Assembly: GCA_027310735.1 (NCBI GenBank)
Contig: DAIDAH010000061.1
Coordinates: 1-12,479, forward strand
DNA length: 12,479 nucleotides
Direction of reading: 5' to 3'
Source: Methylotenera sp.
Lineage (GTDB): Bacteria > Pseudomonadota > Gammaproteobacteria > Burkholderiales > Methylophilaceae
Part shown: piece after piece, positions 1 through 7,327 of the stretch
Numbering within the stretch: position 1 is the stretch's first letter
Layout: each line of letters begins with the position of its first letter
The notes under the pieces: generated by a model
Databases searched by the model: none
What the model was told of the DNA's origin: nothing
The model's input: only the letters and a program-made list of their open reading frames with translations
Translations under genes and position numbers: made by a program

Positions 1-1053
1 ATATAAAGCGTTTTTAATTGCTTCAATAATCGCTTTTTTGTCACCTTCAACTTTAATCGTTGGGCCTTTTAAGATTTTGCTAGCTTCAACACGCTCTTCT
101 TTTAAGCTTGAAAGTGCACGTGCGTAAACAGCAGCGGCAATCGCATTCGCTGGAGCGCCTAATTCAAGCGCGTTCGCTGCAGTCCATTGACCTGTACCTT
201 TTTGACCAGCAGTATCAAGAATCTTGTCTACCAAGAAACCTGGGCCCATTGGGTCTTTTTGTTGCAGAATATCCGCAGTGATTTCAATCAAGAAGCTTGA
301 TAGTTCACCCTTGTTCCACTCGGCAAATACCTTACCAATTTCATCAGCAGGCATACCCAGCAGATTCTTCATCAACCAGTACGCTTCGCAAATCAATTGC
401 ATGTCGATATATTCAATACCGTTATGCACCATTTTCACGTAATGCCCAGCACCGTCTGGACCGATGTATTCAGCACATGAGAAACCACCTTCAACCGGCT
501 TACCTGGCTTACCTCCTTCTAAAGGCTCACCAGTCACTGGATCTACTTTAGCAGCAATATCACGCCAAATTGGCTCTAATGAAGCCCATGCTTTACGTGT
601 GCCTGATGGCATTAAACTTGGTCCAAAACGCGCACCAGTTTCACCGCCAGAAACGCCTGAGCCAATAAAATCAATACCTTTGGCAGCTAATTCTTTTTCG
701 CGACGGATTGTGTCCGTCCACAATGAATTGCCACCATCAATAATAATGTCACCTTGCTCTAAGAACGGTAATAGTGCGTTGATAGTCACGTCTGTTGCGC
801 TACCCGCTTTAACTAACAGAATAATTTTACGTGGGCGTTTAATACTGAGTACAAAAGAAGCTAAATCCGCATGCCCTACAACATTTTCATGTGAAGGCTC
901 ATTCTTTTTGCACTCTTCAATAAAGTTCACCATTTTCTTTGGGTCACGGTTGTAAACCGCAATGGTGTAGCCATGATCGGCTATATTCAAGGCCAGGTTT
1001 TGGCCCATGACGGCTAGGCCAACTAGGCCAATATCAGCATTTCTTGTGGTCAT
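1..1053 (-). CDS. gnd: 6-phosphogluconate dehydrogenase, decarboxylating (3' end beyond the window)
   Basis: Oxidises 6-phosphogluconate to ribulose 5-phosphate and CO2 with NAD(P)+ in the cytoplasm. In methylotrophs with the ribulose monophosphate cycle it is also the key step of formaldehyde dissimilation. Only the first 351 residues are present; the reading frame runs off base 1, and family members have about 470-490. Seen: the N-terminal Rossmann motif GLVGLAVMG (9-17), followed by N35-R36-D37 where NADP-type enzymes carry Asn-Arg; VKAG (81-84); DGGN (106-109); the substrate signature GSGVSGGE (131-138); and HYVKMVHNGIEY with the presumed catalytic Lys207 and Asn211. Compared with the E. 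coli enzyme there is an extra Gly/Pro-rich stretch of about 17 residues around 171-190. ATG at 1053 is preceded by a modest GAGAAG ribosome site and matches the family N-terminus. Cofactor preference cannot be decided from this fragment. Confidence 0.97.
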   Translation of the reverse strand, partial: MTTRNADIGLVGLAVMGQNLALNIADHGYTIAVYNRDPKKMVNFIEECKKNEPSHENVVGHADLASFVLSIKRPRKIILLVKAGSATDVTINALLPFLEQGDIIIDGGNSLWTDTIRREKELAAKGIDFIGSGVSGGETGARFGPSLMPSGTRKAWASLEPIWRDIAAKVDPVTGEPLEGGKPGKPVEGGFSCAEYIGPDGAGHYVKMVHNGIEYIDMQLICEAYWLMKNLLGMPADEIGKVFAEWNKGELSSFLIEITADILQQKDPMGPGFLVDKILDTAGQKGTGQWTAANALELGAPANAIAAAVYARALSSLKEERVEASKILKGPTIKVEGDKKAIIEAIKNALY

Positions 1054-1103
1054 TTATCTTCTCTTTTGGAGTTGTTTAATGGAAAGGGTGTTTTGTACGC
1101 AAG

Positions 1104-1109
1104 ATTATA
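1104..1109 (-). promoter_or_regulatory. Candidate -10 element of the gnd promoter
   Basis: A perfect TATAAT on the minus strand lies about 50 bases upstream of the gnd start. A transcript starting near 1097 would have a leader of about 44 nt. No good -35 hexamer stands at 16-18 bp (the bases there read CAATAC or AATACA). The promoter would therefore be weak or activator-dependent, or the match is chance in AT-rich DNA. Confidence 0.4.
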
Positions 1110-1158
1110 GAATCTTTTAGCCAGTTGTATTGCTAAAAAATGATGCGGATTGAAATTT

Positions 1159-1180
1159 AATTTGATAGCCGAGTCAAATT
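1159..1180. repeat. Inverted repeat upstream of the gnd promoter
   Basis: AATTTGA (1159-1165) and TCAAATT (1174-1180) are perfect 7-bp arms separated by 8 bases. They lie about 50 bp upstream of the candidate gnd -10 element, between gnd and the end of the small upstream gene. The position suits an activator or repressor site. The AT-rich arms could also arise by chance. No T-run follows on the minus strand, so it is not a typical terminator. Confidence 0.3.
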
Positions 1181-1229
1181 CCAACCCGAAAATATGTTGA
1201 TTAACAAAAATCATTCAAAAACAGCCAGA

Positions 1230-1451
1230 TTATTCCAAGTTGCTATTTCTACCGGAAGAGTAACTGAGCGGTATATCGCACTGCAATTCACCACAATCTG
1301 CACAGCGGTGATCGCATATCGTTGGGCATAGTATCAAATGTACTCCACCACAACATTTACAATGTGTTGCATGTAATACAGGCTGCTTATGATGCGACTC
1401 ATGGTGTCCGACAGCAACTTTTGTGCCGCCTAATCCGTATTTGTTGTCCAT
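1230..1451 (-). CDS. Small Cys/His-rich protein, putative metal-binding, unknown function
   Basis: A 73-residue protein that I do not recognise. It has eight cysteines (31, 33, 34, 42, 46, 50, 53, 58) and a His-rich lead-in (His16, 17, 20, 21, 27, 30). The spacing is CxCC, then C-x7-C-x3-C-x3-C-x2-C-G and C58. The C50-x2-C53-G piece looks like half of a zinc ribbon. There is no signal peptide or membrane segment, so it is probably cytosolic. That it is a real gene is supported by an AGGAGGT ribosome site exactly 6 nt before the ATG, the best in the window. It starts 52 bp after the stop of the glutamate-type symporter and is probably cotranscribed with it, ahead of gnd. Zinc or iron binding, or a metallothionein-like sink, is inference from the Cys/His pattern only. 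Confidence 0.7.
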   Translation of the reverse strand: MDNKYGLGGTKVAVGHHESHHKQPVLHATHCKCCGGVHLILCPTICDHRCADCGELQCDIPLSYSSGRNSNLE

Positions 1452-1457
1452 GGCTTT

Positions 1458-1464
1458 ACCTCCT
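1458..1464 (-). promoter_or_regulatory. Strong Shine-Dalgarno of the Cys/His-rich small gene
   Basis: The minus strand reads AGGAGGT, fully complementary to the 16S rRNA tail, followed by 6 nt (AAAGCC) and ATG. It is the main evidence that the 73-residue frame is translated. It also argues against the longer antisense frame that covers the same bases. Confidence 0.75.
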
Positions 1465-1503
1465 GAATGGATATAAGCATGAGCTATTAAAGTTACGCCT
1501 TTT

Positions 1504-2754
1504 TTATGCGGTAGGCAACACCCTTTTCATCACCAGTTTTTGTACCACCAAACTGCCCACCATATCACCTTCTACGTTCACTGCGGTGCGGAGCGTATCC
1601 AATAAGCGATCTATGGGTAGCAAGATTGCAATGGCCTCAGCAGGTAAGCCAACTGACTGCAACACCAAGACCATTGTTACCATTCCGGCACTAGGAATAC
1701 CTGGCGCACCCATCGCTGCAATCATGGCAATAAAAAATACGATTATCTGTTGCGCAAGACTAAGTTCTATACCGACCAGATTAGCAATAAATAATGCTGC
1801 GGCCGCCTCATACAATGCAGTACCATCCATATTAATGGTCGCACCTAACGGAATCACGAAGCCGGCAACCTCAGGTTTAACTTGCAAATTATTTGTCGCA
1901 CAACGCAAAGTAACAGGCAGTGTTGCGGAGCTTGAACTGGTAGCAAAAGCCGTAATTAAGGCTTCACGAGCACCAGACCAAAACCACAATGGTGATTTGC
2001 CAGTAACCAAATAAAGAATCAGCGGTAGTAAAACAGCACCGTGTAATAGCAACGTGCCTACGACCACCGTCACAAACTTAAACAATGTACCTAACATTGC
2101 AGCGTCTTGCACGGCAACCAGCTTAATCAGCAATGCCATAATACCTACAGGTGCCAAGCGCATCACCCAAACAACAATTAGCATAGTGACTGCTAACACC
2201 TCTTCTAGTAGCACTCTAATATTATTAAAGCGCTCACCACCCACTACAAGCGCGACACCTAAGATAATTGCAAACACCACAACCGACAACACATTGGCTT
2301 GCGCTAAGGCAGCGAATGGATTGAGGAATAGCCCGTGTAAAAACTGGGCAATAAATGCTGGCAATGGTAGTTGCTTAGCTTCAAAATTTTGCATCGCATG
2401 CTCAAACATAGCCAAATGCAAACCGCTACCAGGCTTAAAATAATTGCCTGCCATCAAAGCAAGGCTCATCGCGACAGCCATACTAAAGACAAAAAAGAGC
2501 AGCGTGGTTACCCATACACGATGTATCTGCTGTTGCTGACGTAAATTGGCAATCCCCACGGTGATGGAGCAAAACACCAACGGGATTAGAATCATCTTCA
2601 GTAAATCTATGAATAACGTGCCAACCAAATCTGCGGCATATAAACTGCCGTGTGTGATTCCACTAGCAGAACCTAATGTATGAAAATATAACCCGCCAAC
2701 AATGCCAAATAACGCACCTAAAAGTATTTGAGCATTGAGGCTAGGTAGTCTCAT
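1504..2754 (-). CDS. Dicarboxylate/amino acid:cation symporter (DAACS/SDF family), glutamate/aspartate type
   Basis: An inner-membrane secondary transporter of 416 residues, the usual family length, expected to import an acidic amino acid or dicarboxylate with H+ or Na+. Seen: hydrophobic helices from residue 8 onwards; the serine-rich re-entrant loop SSSSATLP (273-280); NMDGT (308-312) in TM7; the second re-entrant loop GAPGIPSAG (349-357); and the TM8 signature with Asp382, Asp386, Arg389, Asn393 and Asp397. These align one-to-one with GltPh D390, D394, R397, N401 and D405. In the family, Arg at the R397 position goes with acidic amino-acid substrates, so glutamate/aspartate is the favoured guess; DctA-type C4-dicarboxylate use is less likely. 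The ATG lies only 7 bp after the methyltransferase stop and its ribosome site (AAGG) abuts that stop, so the two genes are probably translationally coupled. Confidence 0.94.
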   Translation of the reverse strand: MRLPSLNAQILLGALFGIVGGLYFHTLGSASGITHGSLYAADLVGTLFIDLLKMILIPLVFCSITVGIANLRQQQQIHRVWVTTLLFFVFSMAVAMSLALMAGNYFKPGSGLHLAMFEHAMQNFEAKQLPLPAFIAQFLHGLFLNPFAALAQANVLSVVVFAIILGVALVVGGERFNNIRVLLEEVLAVTMLIVVWVMRLAPVGIMALLIKLVAVQDAAMLGTLFKFVTVVVGTLLLHGAVLLPLILYLVTGKSPLWFWSGAREALITAFATSSSSATLPVTLRCATNNLQVKPEVAGFVIPLGATINMDGTALYEAAAALFIANLVGIELSLAQQIIVFFIAMIAAMGAPGIPSAGMVTMVLVLQSVGLPAEAIAILLPIDRLLDTLRTAVNVEGDMVGSLVVQKLVMKRVLPTA

Positions 2755-2761
2755 ATAAACC

Positions 2762-4225
2762 TTACGCTTTTACTGCCTTTGGCTTAGCGACTTTTGGTTT
2801 AGCGACCTTTTCAGCTTTAGGTTTGGCTTCTTTCTTAGTTGTAGCTGCTTTTTTTGCTTTTGGTGCTACCGCAACTTCAGTTTCTGTCACTTTTTCTACC
2901 TCAGCAGCAATTACTTCAGCTGGCTCAACTTCTGCTGTAGGTTTACTTGCACTCTGTTTTTCAAACACAGCAGCAAAGAAACCATCCGTTTGGTGCAGAT
3001 GCGGTAATAGCTTTAAGTAGTCGCCAGTGTCTAAATCAATTTGCTGTTGACGCAAAATCTCGGCGGCGTTGAGCAGTTTGAAGTCAGGATGTGCAGCTAA
3101 AAAGCTTTCAGCGATGCTCTCGTTCTCATCACGCAATAAGCTGCATGTCGCATAAATTAGGCGACCGCCCTCTTTAGTCAGTCTTGCTGCACGCGCAAGG
3201 ATATTCGCCTGCTTAACATTAAGCTCGGCTACGTCTTGCGGCGTTTGGCGCCATTTAAGGTCAGGATTGCGGCGCAAAGTACCTAAACCACTACACGGCG
3301 CATCTACCAGCACACGGTCAAACTTACCATTCAAGCGTTTTAATTTAGGATCATTTTCACTACTAATGCTTTGTGCATTCAAATTACTTAAGCCTGAGCG
3401 CTTTAAGCGCTGACCCAAGCTATGTAAGCGCTTTTCTGACACATCAAACGCGTATAAACGTCCGGTGTTACGCATTAAAGCGCCCATCGCCAAAGTTTTA
3501 CCACCCGCGCCAGCACACAAATCTGCCACCATCATGCCGCGCTTAGGCGCAACCAAATATGACAACAACTGGCTACCTTCATCTTGCACTTCAATTTTAC
3601 CTTCCGTGAACAGCACATGCTTGGAGATATTCAAACGAGATGCCATACGAAGACCAAGAGGTGAATAAGGCGTTTTAGAAATATTAGTTTCGCCTGACGT
3701 ATTTTCAGCAATGAATTTTGCCATCACGTCATCACGATTACCTTTAATGGTATTCACGCGTAAATCCAGTGAAGCCTGTTCGTGCATGCTACGCGCAATC
3801 GTCAGCGCCTCAGCCTCACCATATTGCGCCACCAGCTTATCCCACAACCAATCACGCACATCAGCCTGTACGGCAAGTGGTAAGTTATCAGTAGATTTCG
3901 CCTTAATAACATGCGCCCATTCTTTTTGCTGCTCGTTCAATACTGACTCAAGCTCGCGGATGCTCTTACCTTGCACACGTAACAACCAGGCCAGAATCAA
4001 CTTACGCGCATCATCCGGATCACCCTCTTCATTTGCTGTAACCGTGCTTAAAAAGCGTAATCGGCGTAATACGCCATATACACTCTCTGCCACGAATGCG
4101 CGGTCTTTGGTACCCATGTCACGATTATTGCGAAAGAATTCGCTCAACTTCGCATCAGCTGGACTGTTAAACTCAAGCAGGTTAGATAACACTACTGCGG
4201 CTTGCCGTATTAGATTAGGCGTCAT
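2762..4225 (-). CDS. RsmB/NOP2/Sun-family RNA (cytosine-5) methyltransferase with Lys/Ala-rich tail
   Basis: An S-adenosylmethionine-dependent RNA m5C methyltransferase, probably acting on 16S rRNA (RsmB modifies C967 in E. coli). The 487 residues hold a NusB-like helical RNA-binding region (about 1-160), the pre-catalytic motif EVQDEGSQLL (212-221), SAM motif I DLCAGAGGKT (235-244), acidic motif II DVSEKRL (261-267), motif IV DAPCSGLG (308-315) with Cys311, and motif VI ATCS with the catalytic nucleophile Cys361. Both cysteines of the two-cysteine mechanism are present. Residues 424-487 are an added low-complexity tail: first Glu/Val/Ala-rich, then repeated Lys-Pro-Lys-Ala units resembling histone H1 tails, probably disordered and RNA-binding. 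The exact target is not provable here, since a genome may carry several paralogues; hence no symbol. The start is ATG at 4225 with a GAGA ribosome site; the symporter follows after 7 bp. Confidence 0.9.
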   Translation of the reverse strand: MTPNLIRQAAVVLSNLLEFNSPADAKLSEFFRNNRDMGTKDRAFVAESVYGVLRRLRFLSTVTANEEGDPDDARKLILAWLLRVQGKSIRELESVLNEQQKEWAHVIKAKSTDNLPLAVQADVRDWLWDKLVAQYGEAEALTIARSMHEQASLDLRVNTIKGNRDDVMAKFIAENTSGETNISKTPYSPLGLRMASRLNISKHVLFTEGKIEVQDEGSQLLSYLVAPKRGMMVADLCAGAGGKTLAMGALMRNTGRLYAFDVSEKRLHSLGQRLKRSGLSNLNAQSISSENDPKLKRLNGKFDRVLVDAPCSGLGTLRRNPDLKWRQTPQDVAELNVKQANILARAARLTKEGGRLIYATCSLLRDENESIAESFLAAHPDFKLLNAAEILRQQQIDLDTGDYLKLLPHLHQTDGFFAAVFEKQSASKPTAEVEPAEVIAAEVEKVTETEVAVAPKAKKAATTKKEAKPKAEKVAKPKVAKPKAVKA

Positions 4226-4255
4226 ATTGATATTCTCTTTACATTATTTTGTAGT

Positions 4256-4275
4256 AACCTCTAGATTAAGAGGTT
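4256..4275 (-). repeat. Stem-loop between the DUF3108 gene and the methyltransferase
   Basis: AACCTCT and AGAGGTT form a perfect 7-bp stem with a 6-base loop in the 63-bp gap, 31-50 bases before the methyltransferase start. No T-run follows on either strand, so it is not a canonical terminator. It could be an RNA processing or attenuating hairpin that separates expression of the upstream DUF3108 genes from the methyltransferase, or a protein-binding dyad. Confidence 0.4.
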
Positions 4276-4288
4276 CTTTGATACTTAT

Positions 4289-5428
4289 TTACTCTGGCTG
4301 AGTGGCTGGTTTTTCTGTTTTTAAACTAGTTGCCAACAACTCATATACTTTGTCTTCTTTTTCAGTTTTGCGTATTTTAACAGGTACGTACTGATAATCT
4401 AAGGCAAGCCACAATTCTGTTTTCTCATCACCTTCAGAAGTCGTACGAATAATATGAAGGGTAGACAAACTACCCATTTCTGTAGTGATGGTTTCTTCAC
4501 CCTCAAAACTATAATCATAAGACCCTAGTTTTTTACCATTCGTAATATTCAGATGCATATTCTCTAGTGGCGGAATGAACATAAATTGATACATAAAACT
4601 TAGTAGATCTTGTGTGCCATCGACTAAAGCCACCTCACTTGTACCTGTTGAACTATTCAACTGTAATTTTCTATGCTCCCAATTAAAATCTGCACTAAAA
4701 GTTTTATTCTTTCTATTACCAAACTGATATAAATAATGCTGAGGCTGTAAGCCTGCACTCGTAACAAAACCATCACTAGTTTGCAAAAGGTCTGGTATAA
4801 ACAGTGCTAGCAAGCCGTCGCCTTGTATCAAACTCTTTAACTGATATTGCTCACCGTTCGGCAATAACTGATACACCATTTTTGCCGTACCCGCTGGACT
4901 AGCATCCATTCTTCCCTTGGACTCTGTACGAACATCAAACTCTGTTTCAACATATTTGTAGGCATGATGATTAACTTCCACTCTAGGCTCAACAGGCACA
5001 TCCTGCTGGACAGGCTCTACCAACGGATCAGAGGCTACTGGTAACGGTAGTTCAACCACATGTCCAATGTCACTGATTACATTATCAGCCGCACTACTAG
5101 GTAATGTTGATTCCTCAACGACAGGTAGAGGGGGAACGGGGGACACTGACTCAGGCTTTGCTGATATTGGCTTCGAACGCACCACTTTTTTTAAGACAAG
5201 CCTTGGCTGCAATGCCTTTTTAAGCTCAGGCTTAACTTTAGCGCTGGCATGCATTGGGTTTGCTACCAACAAACGCGCTTCAATGATATGTGGTTGCTTA
5301 CTGAAAACAGGTAAATGAAGTTCAAGTTTACCCAGCAATAACAAATGCACTAATAACGATAAAACAATCGCTAACGCAAGCCGCTGATACCCTTTAACTT
5401 GCCATAAATTCTGCCAATTACTCCACAT
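4289..5428 (-). CDS. Membrane-anchored DUF3108 protein with TonB-like N-terminus
   Basis: A 379-residue envelope protein of unknown function. Seen: a short cytoplasmic N-terminus, one membrane helix (about 16-34, containing SLLVHLLLL), a Lys/Pro/Val-rich linker (about 60-150) and a C-terminal DUF3108 domain (about 155-368). The first three parts copy the layout of TonB/TolA-type proteins, with an inner-membrane anchor and a stiff periplasm-spanning linker. The C-terminal domain is DUF3108 and not the TonB C-terminal fold. Shared family blocks are GTQD..S..YQFMF (271-284), NGKKL (297-301), ELWLA (338-342) and YVPVKI (347-352), matching the protein encoded just upstream. The ATG at 5428 lies inside the 3' end of that gene (11-bp overlap), implying coupled translation. 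A role in the cell envelope is inferred from topology only; DUF3108 has no assigned biochemical activity that I know of. Confidence 0.85.
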   Translation of the reverse strand: MWSNWQNLWQVKGYQRLALAIVLSLLVHLLLLGKLELHLPVFSKQPHIIEARLLVANPMHASAKVKPELKKALQPRLVLKKVVRSKPISAKPESVSPVPPLPVVEESTLPSSAADNVISDIGHVVELPLPVASDPLVEPVQQDVPVEPRVEVNHHAYKYVETEFDVRTESKGRMDASPAGTAKMVYQLLPNGEQYQLKSLIQGDGLLALFIPDLLQTSDGFVTSAGLQPQHYLYQFGNRKNKTFSADFNWEHRKLQLNSSTGTSEVALVDGTQDLLSFMYQFMFIPPLENMHLNITNGKKLGSYDYSFEGEETITTEMGSLSTLHIIRTTSEGDEKTELWLALDYQYVPVKIRKTEKEDKVYELLATSLKTEKPATQPE

Positions 5429-6176
5429 GCAACTCTGTTAACGTCTGTTCCATTTTTGCCCCATTGTCGTCCACCATCATGATGCGTAAGGGCAAGTAAT
5501 AATGCTCAGCAGCCAACCATAGCTCTTTACTCTCTGATTGAGGTTGCGTCTGATCCAATTGAATGTGTATTGTTTTATATTGAACGCTGCTACCGTTAGT
5601 GTCAGCTAAGGTCAGCACCTCTTTACCTGTGATTTTATATGGATACTGATTAAGTTTTTTGCCAGTAGTCAAAGTCACCGTAAAGGCACTTTTAAGAGGC
5701 GTAGGCAAAAACATAAATTGATAAGCATAACTAGCAAGATCTTGCGTACCAGACACAAGACTCGCGTCTTTAGTACCGCCATCTACTAACATATGCACAG
5801 TTTTACTTGCCCAATCAAAATCCGTAAATAAGGACTTTTTGGCACTATGTCCCTGATGCAACTCAAAGTGGCTAGGCTTTAAACCTTGCACGGTCAACTC
5901 ACCGGTACTTGTTAATTTCCGCTCACCAAGCAATGCATAAATACCAAGACCTTTGGTAACACTCTCAACTTTATAAGTATTTCCCGTGATAACGAACTGC
6001 TCATGCACCATGGCAAATGGTTTGCCATTTTGAGTTACTTCATAAGTTGCCTGAATGAGCTTGGGAGGAACAAATTTTGAAGATGCAGACTGCGCTGGCA
6101 CATGCTGCTGCGCCAACGCTAATGATGCAAATGTAGATAAAAAAACTAAACTGATAATCCGTATATAATTAAACAC
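5418..6176 (-). CDS. Secreted (periplasmic) DUF3108 protein
   Basis: A 252-residue protein of unknown function exported by Sec. Seen: a typical signal peptide (MFNYIR n-region, hydrophobic core to about 19, ALA cleavage box 20-22, then QQ) followed by one DUF3108 domain. The domain blocks are GTQDLASYAYQFMF (143-156), TGKKL (171-175), ELWLA (218-222) and YYLPLRI (226-232). I chose GTG at 6176 because GGAGG stands 4 nt upstream and the signal peptide then begins normally. An in-frame GTG at 6203 would add nine residues (MFFVCVGGF) and has no ribosome site. The mature protein is almost all beta-strand-like sequence and should be periplasmic. It overlaps the second DUF3108 gene, and the two look like a tandem duplication in which one copy gained a membrane anchor. 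Confidence 0.85.
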   Translation of the reverse strand: MFNYIRIISLVFLSTFASLALAQQHVPAQSASSKFVPPKLIQATYEVTQNGKPFAMVHEQFVITGNTYKVESVTKGLGIYALLGERKLTSTGELTVQGLKPSHFELHQGHSAKKSLFTDFDWASKTVHMLVDGGTKDASLVSGTQDLASYAYQFMFLPTPLKSAFTVTLTTGKKLNQYPYKITGKEVLTLADTNGSSVQYKTIHIQLDQTQPQSESKELWLAAEHYYLPLRIMMVDDNGAKMEQTLTELHVE

Positions 6177-6180
6177 AAAG

Positions 6181-6185
6181 CCTCC
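6181..6185 (-). promoter_or_regulatory. Ribosome binding site that decides the DUF3108 GTG start
   Basis: The minus strand reads GGAGG followed by CTTT and GTG (6176). This site lies inside the longer alternative frame that would start with GTG at 6203, so it argues for the shorter protein. Confidence 0.65.
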
Positions 6186-6197
6186 AACGCAAACAAA

Positions 6198-6211
6198 AAA
6201 CACCCGTGTTT
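6198..6211. repeat. Short palindrome before the first DUF3108 gene
   Basis: AAACAC CC GTGTTT is a 6+6 bp palindrome with a 2-base centre. It lies 13 bases upstream of the GGAGG ribosome site, and on the minus strand it runs into six T residues. As RNA it would give only a weak hairpin with an enlarged loop. It could be a marginal purM terminator or an operator; the rest of 6177-6307 shows no other clear signal. Confidence 0.3.
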
Positions 6212-6307
6212 AACGCATGAAATTCGCTTTTAGATACACATCGATAGCAATTATTTTAATAATGGTTAAATTAAGTAAAAAGCCAGCAATTAGTTTAGAA
6301 CTAGAAA

Positions 6308-7327
6308 TTACACAACGACCGTAGGTGCTTCACCTGCATTTTGCGAACGAATATAACCAATTTCAAACACAGTTTCGCCTGCATCTTGCAACAGCTTTTG
6401 TGCCGCCGCCGCATGCTCTTTAGCTATAATCACAGCCATACCGATACCACAGTTAAATGTTTTATACATTTCAAGGTCGGCAACATTACCCTGCGCTTGC
6501 AACCAAGTAAATAATGGCGGCATTGCCCAGCTACCTTTCTTGATTTCAGCCGTTAAACCTACTGGCAATACACGTGGAATATTCTCGGTGATACCACCGC
6601 CCGTGATGTGCGCCATGCCTTTAACTGGCAGTGTAGCAATCAACTGCAATAACGGTTTTACATAGATACGTGTTGGCGCCATTACTACGTCTTTAAATGG
6701 CTTGCCGTGGAAATCAGACTCAAAATCTACACCTGATTTTGCAATCAATTTACGAATCAATGAATAGCCATTTGAATGTGCGCCGCTAGAAGCCAAGCCC
6801 AATACAATATCACCCGCTGCAATCGTTGTACCATTGATAATACTTTCTTTATCAACACAACCTACCGCAAAACCAGCCAAATCGTACTCACCCGCTGGAT
6901 ACATGCCAGGCATTTCTGCCGTCTCACCACCAACCAATGCACAGCCAGATTGCTCACACCCTGTAGCAATACCTTTAATCACTTGTGCGGCAGTACCTAC
7001 CTCCAGCTTACCACAGGCAAAGTAATCCAAGAAAAACAGCGGCTCAGCACCTTGCACTAAAATATCATTCACGCTCATGGCGACTAAATCAATGCCTACC
7101 GTGTCATGTTTGTTCAACTCAAAAGCCAGTTTCAACTTAGTACCCACACCATCGGTGCCTGATACCAAAACAGGATTTTTGAATTTTTTCGGCATTTCAA
7201 ATAGTGAACCAAAGCCGCCAATGCCACCCAATACTTCTGGACGCATCGTACGTTTTGCAAATGGTTTGATTTGCTCAACCAGTGCATCACCTGCCTCTAT
7301 ATCTACACCCGCATCGCGGTAACTCAT
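6308..7327 (-). CDS. purM: Phosphoribosylformylglycinamidine cyclo-ligase (AIR synthetase)
   Basis: Fifth step of de novo purine synthesis: formylglycinamidine ribonucleotide + ATP gives aminoimidazole ribonucleotide, in the cytosol. From the chosen ATG it has 339 residues (E. coli 345). Seen: SYRDAGVDIEAGDALV at the N-terminus, GGIGGFG, the phosphate/ATP loop VSGTDGVGTKLKLA, GIDLVAMSVNDILVQGAEPLFFLDYFA, LVGGETAEMPGMY, SSGAHSNGYSL, APTRIYVK, HITGGGITENIPRVLP and MYKTFNCGIGMAV, all strongly conserved PurM blocks. ATG at 7327 fits the family N-terminus but lacks a ribosome site. The frame stays open to a GTG at 7390 and a TTG at 7381, which would add a Ser/Asn-rich extension of up to 21 residues. 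If the -10 element at 7403-7408 is used, GTG 7390 lies almost at the RNA 5' end, favouring 7327. The gene is divergent from the AI-2E permease; purN is not adjacent. Confidence 0.97.
   Translation of the reverse strand: MSYRDAGVDIEAGDALVEQIKPFAKRTMRPEVLGGIGGFGSLFEMPKKFKNPVLVSGTDGVGTKLKLAFELNKHDTVGIDLVAMSVNDILVQGAEPLFFLDYFACGKLEVGTAAQVIKGIATGCEQSGCALVGGETAEMPGMYPAGEYDLAGFAVGCVDKESIINGTTIAAGDIVLGLASSGAHSNGYSLIRKLIAKSGVDFESDFHGKPFKDVVMAPTRIYVKPLLQLIATLPVKGMAHITGGGITENIPRVLPVGLTAEIKKGSWAMPPLFTWLQAQGNVADLEMYKTFNCGIGMAVIIAKEHAAAAQKLLQDAGETVFEIGYIRSQNAGEAPTVVV

Noticed and set aside
464..955. A 163-codon plus-strand frame opposite gnd
   Set aside because: The opposite strand is unambiguous 6-phosphogluconate dehydrogenase; the antisense product shows no recognisable domain.
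1322..2014. A 230-codon plus-strand frame covering the small Cys/His-rich gene and the 3' half of the symporter
   Set aside because: It is antisense to a clear DAACS symporter and to a gene with an ideal ribosome site; its own translation matches no family and has no good start context.
3711..4301. A 196-codon plus-strand frame opposite the RNA methyltransferase
   Set aside because: Ser/Arg/Leu-rich shadow of the minus-strand gene, with no family resemblance.
6177..6307. purN expected next to purM
   Set aside because: The gap holds no frame of suitable size and the next gene is a DUF3108 protein; purN must be elsewhere.
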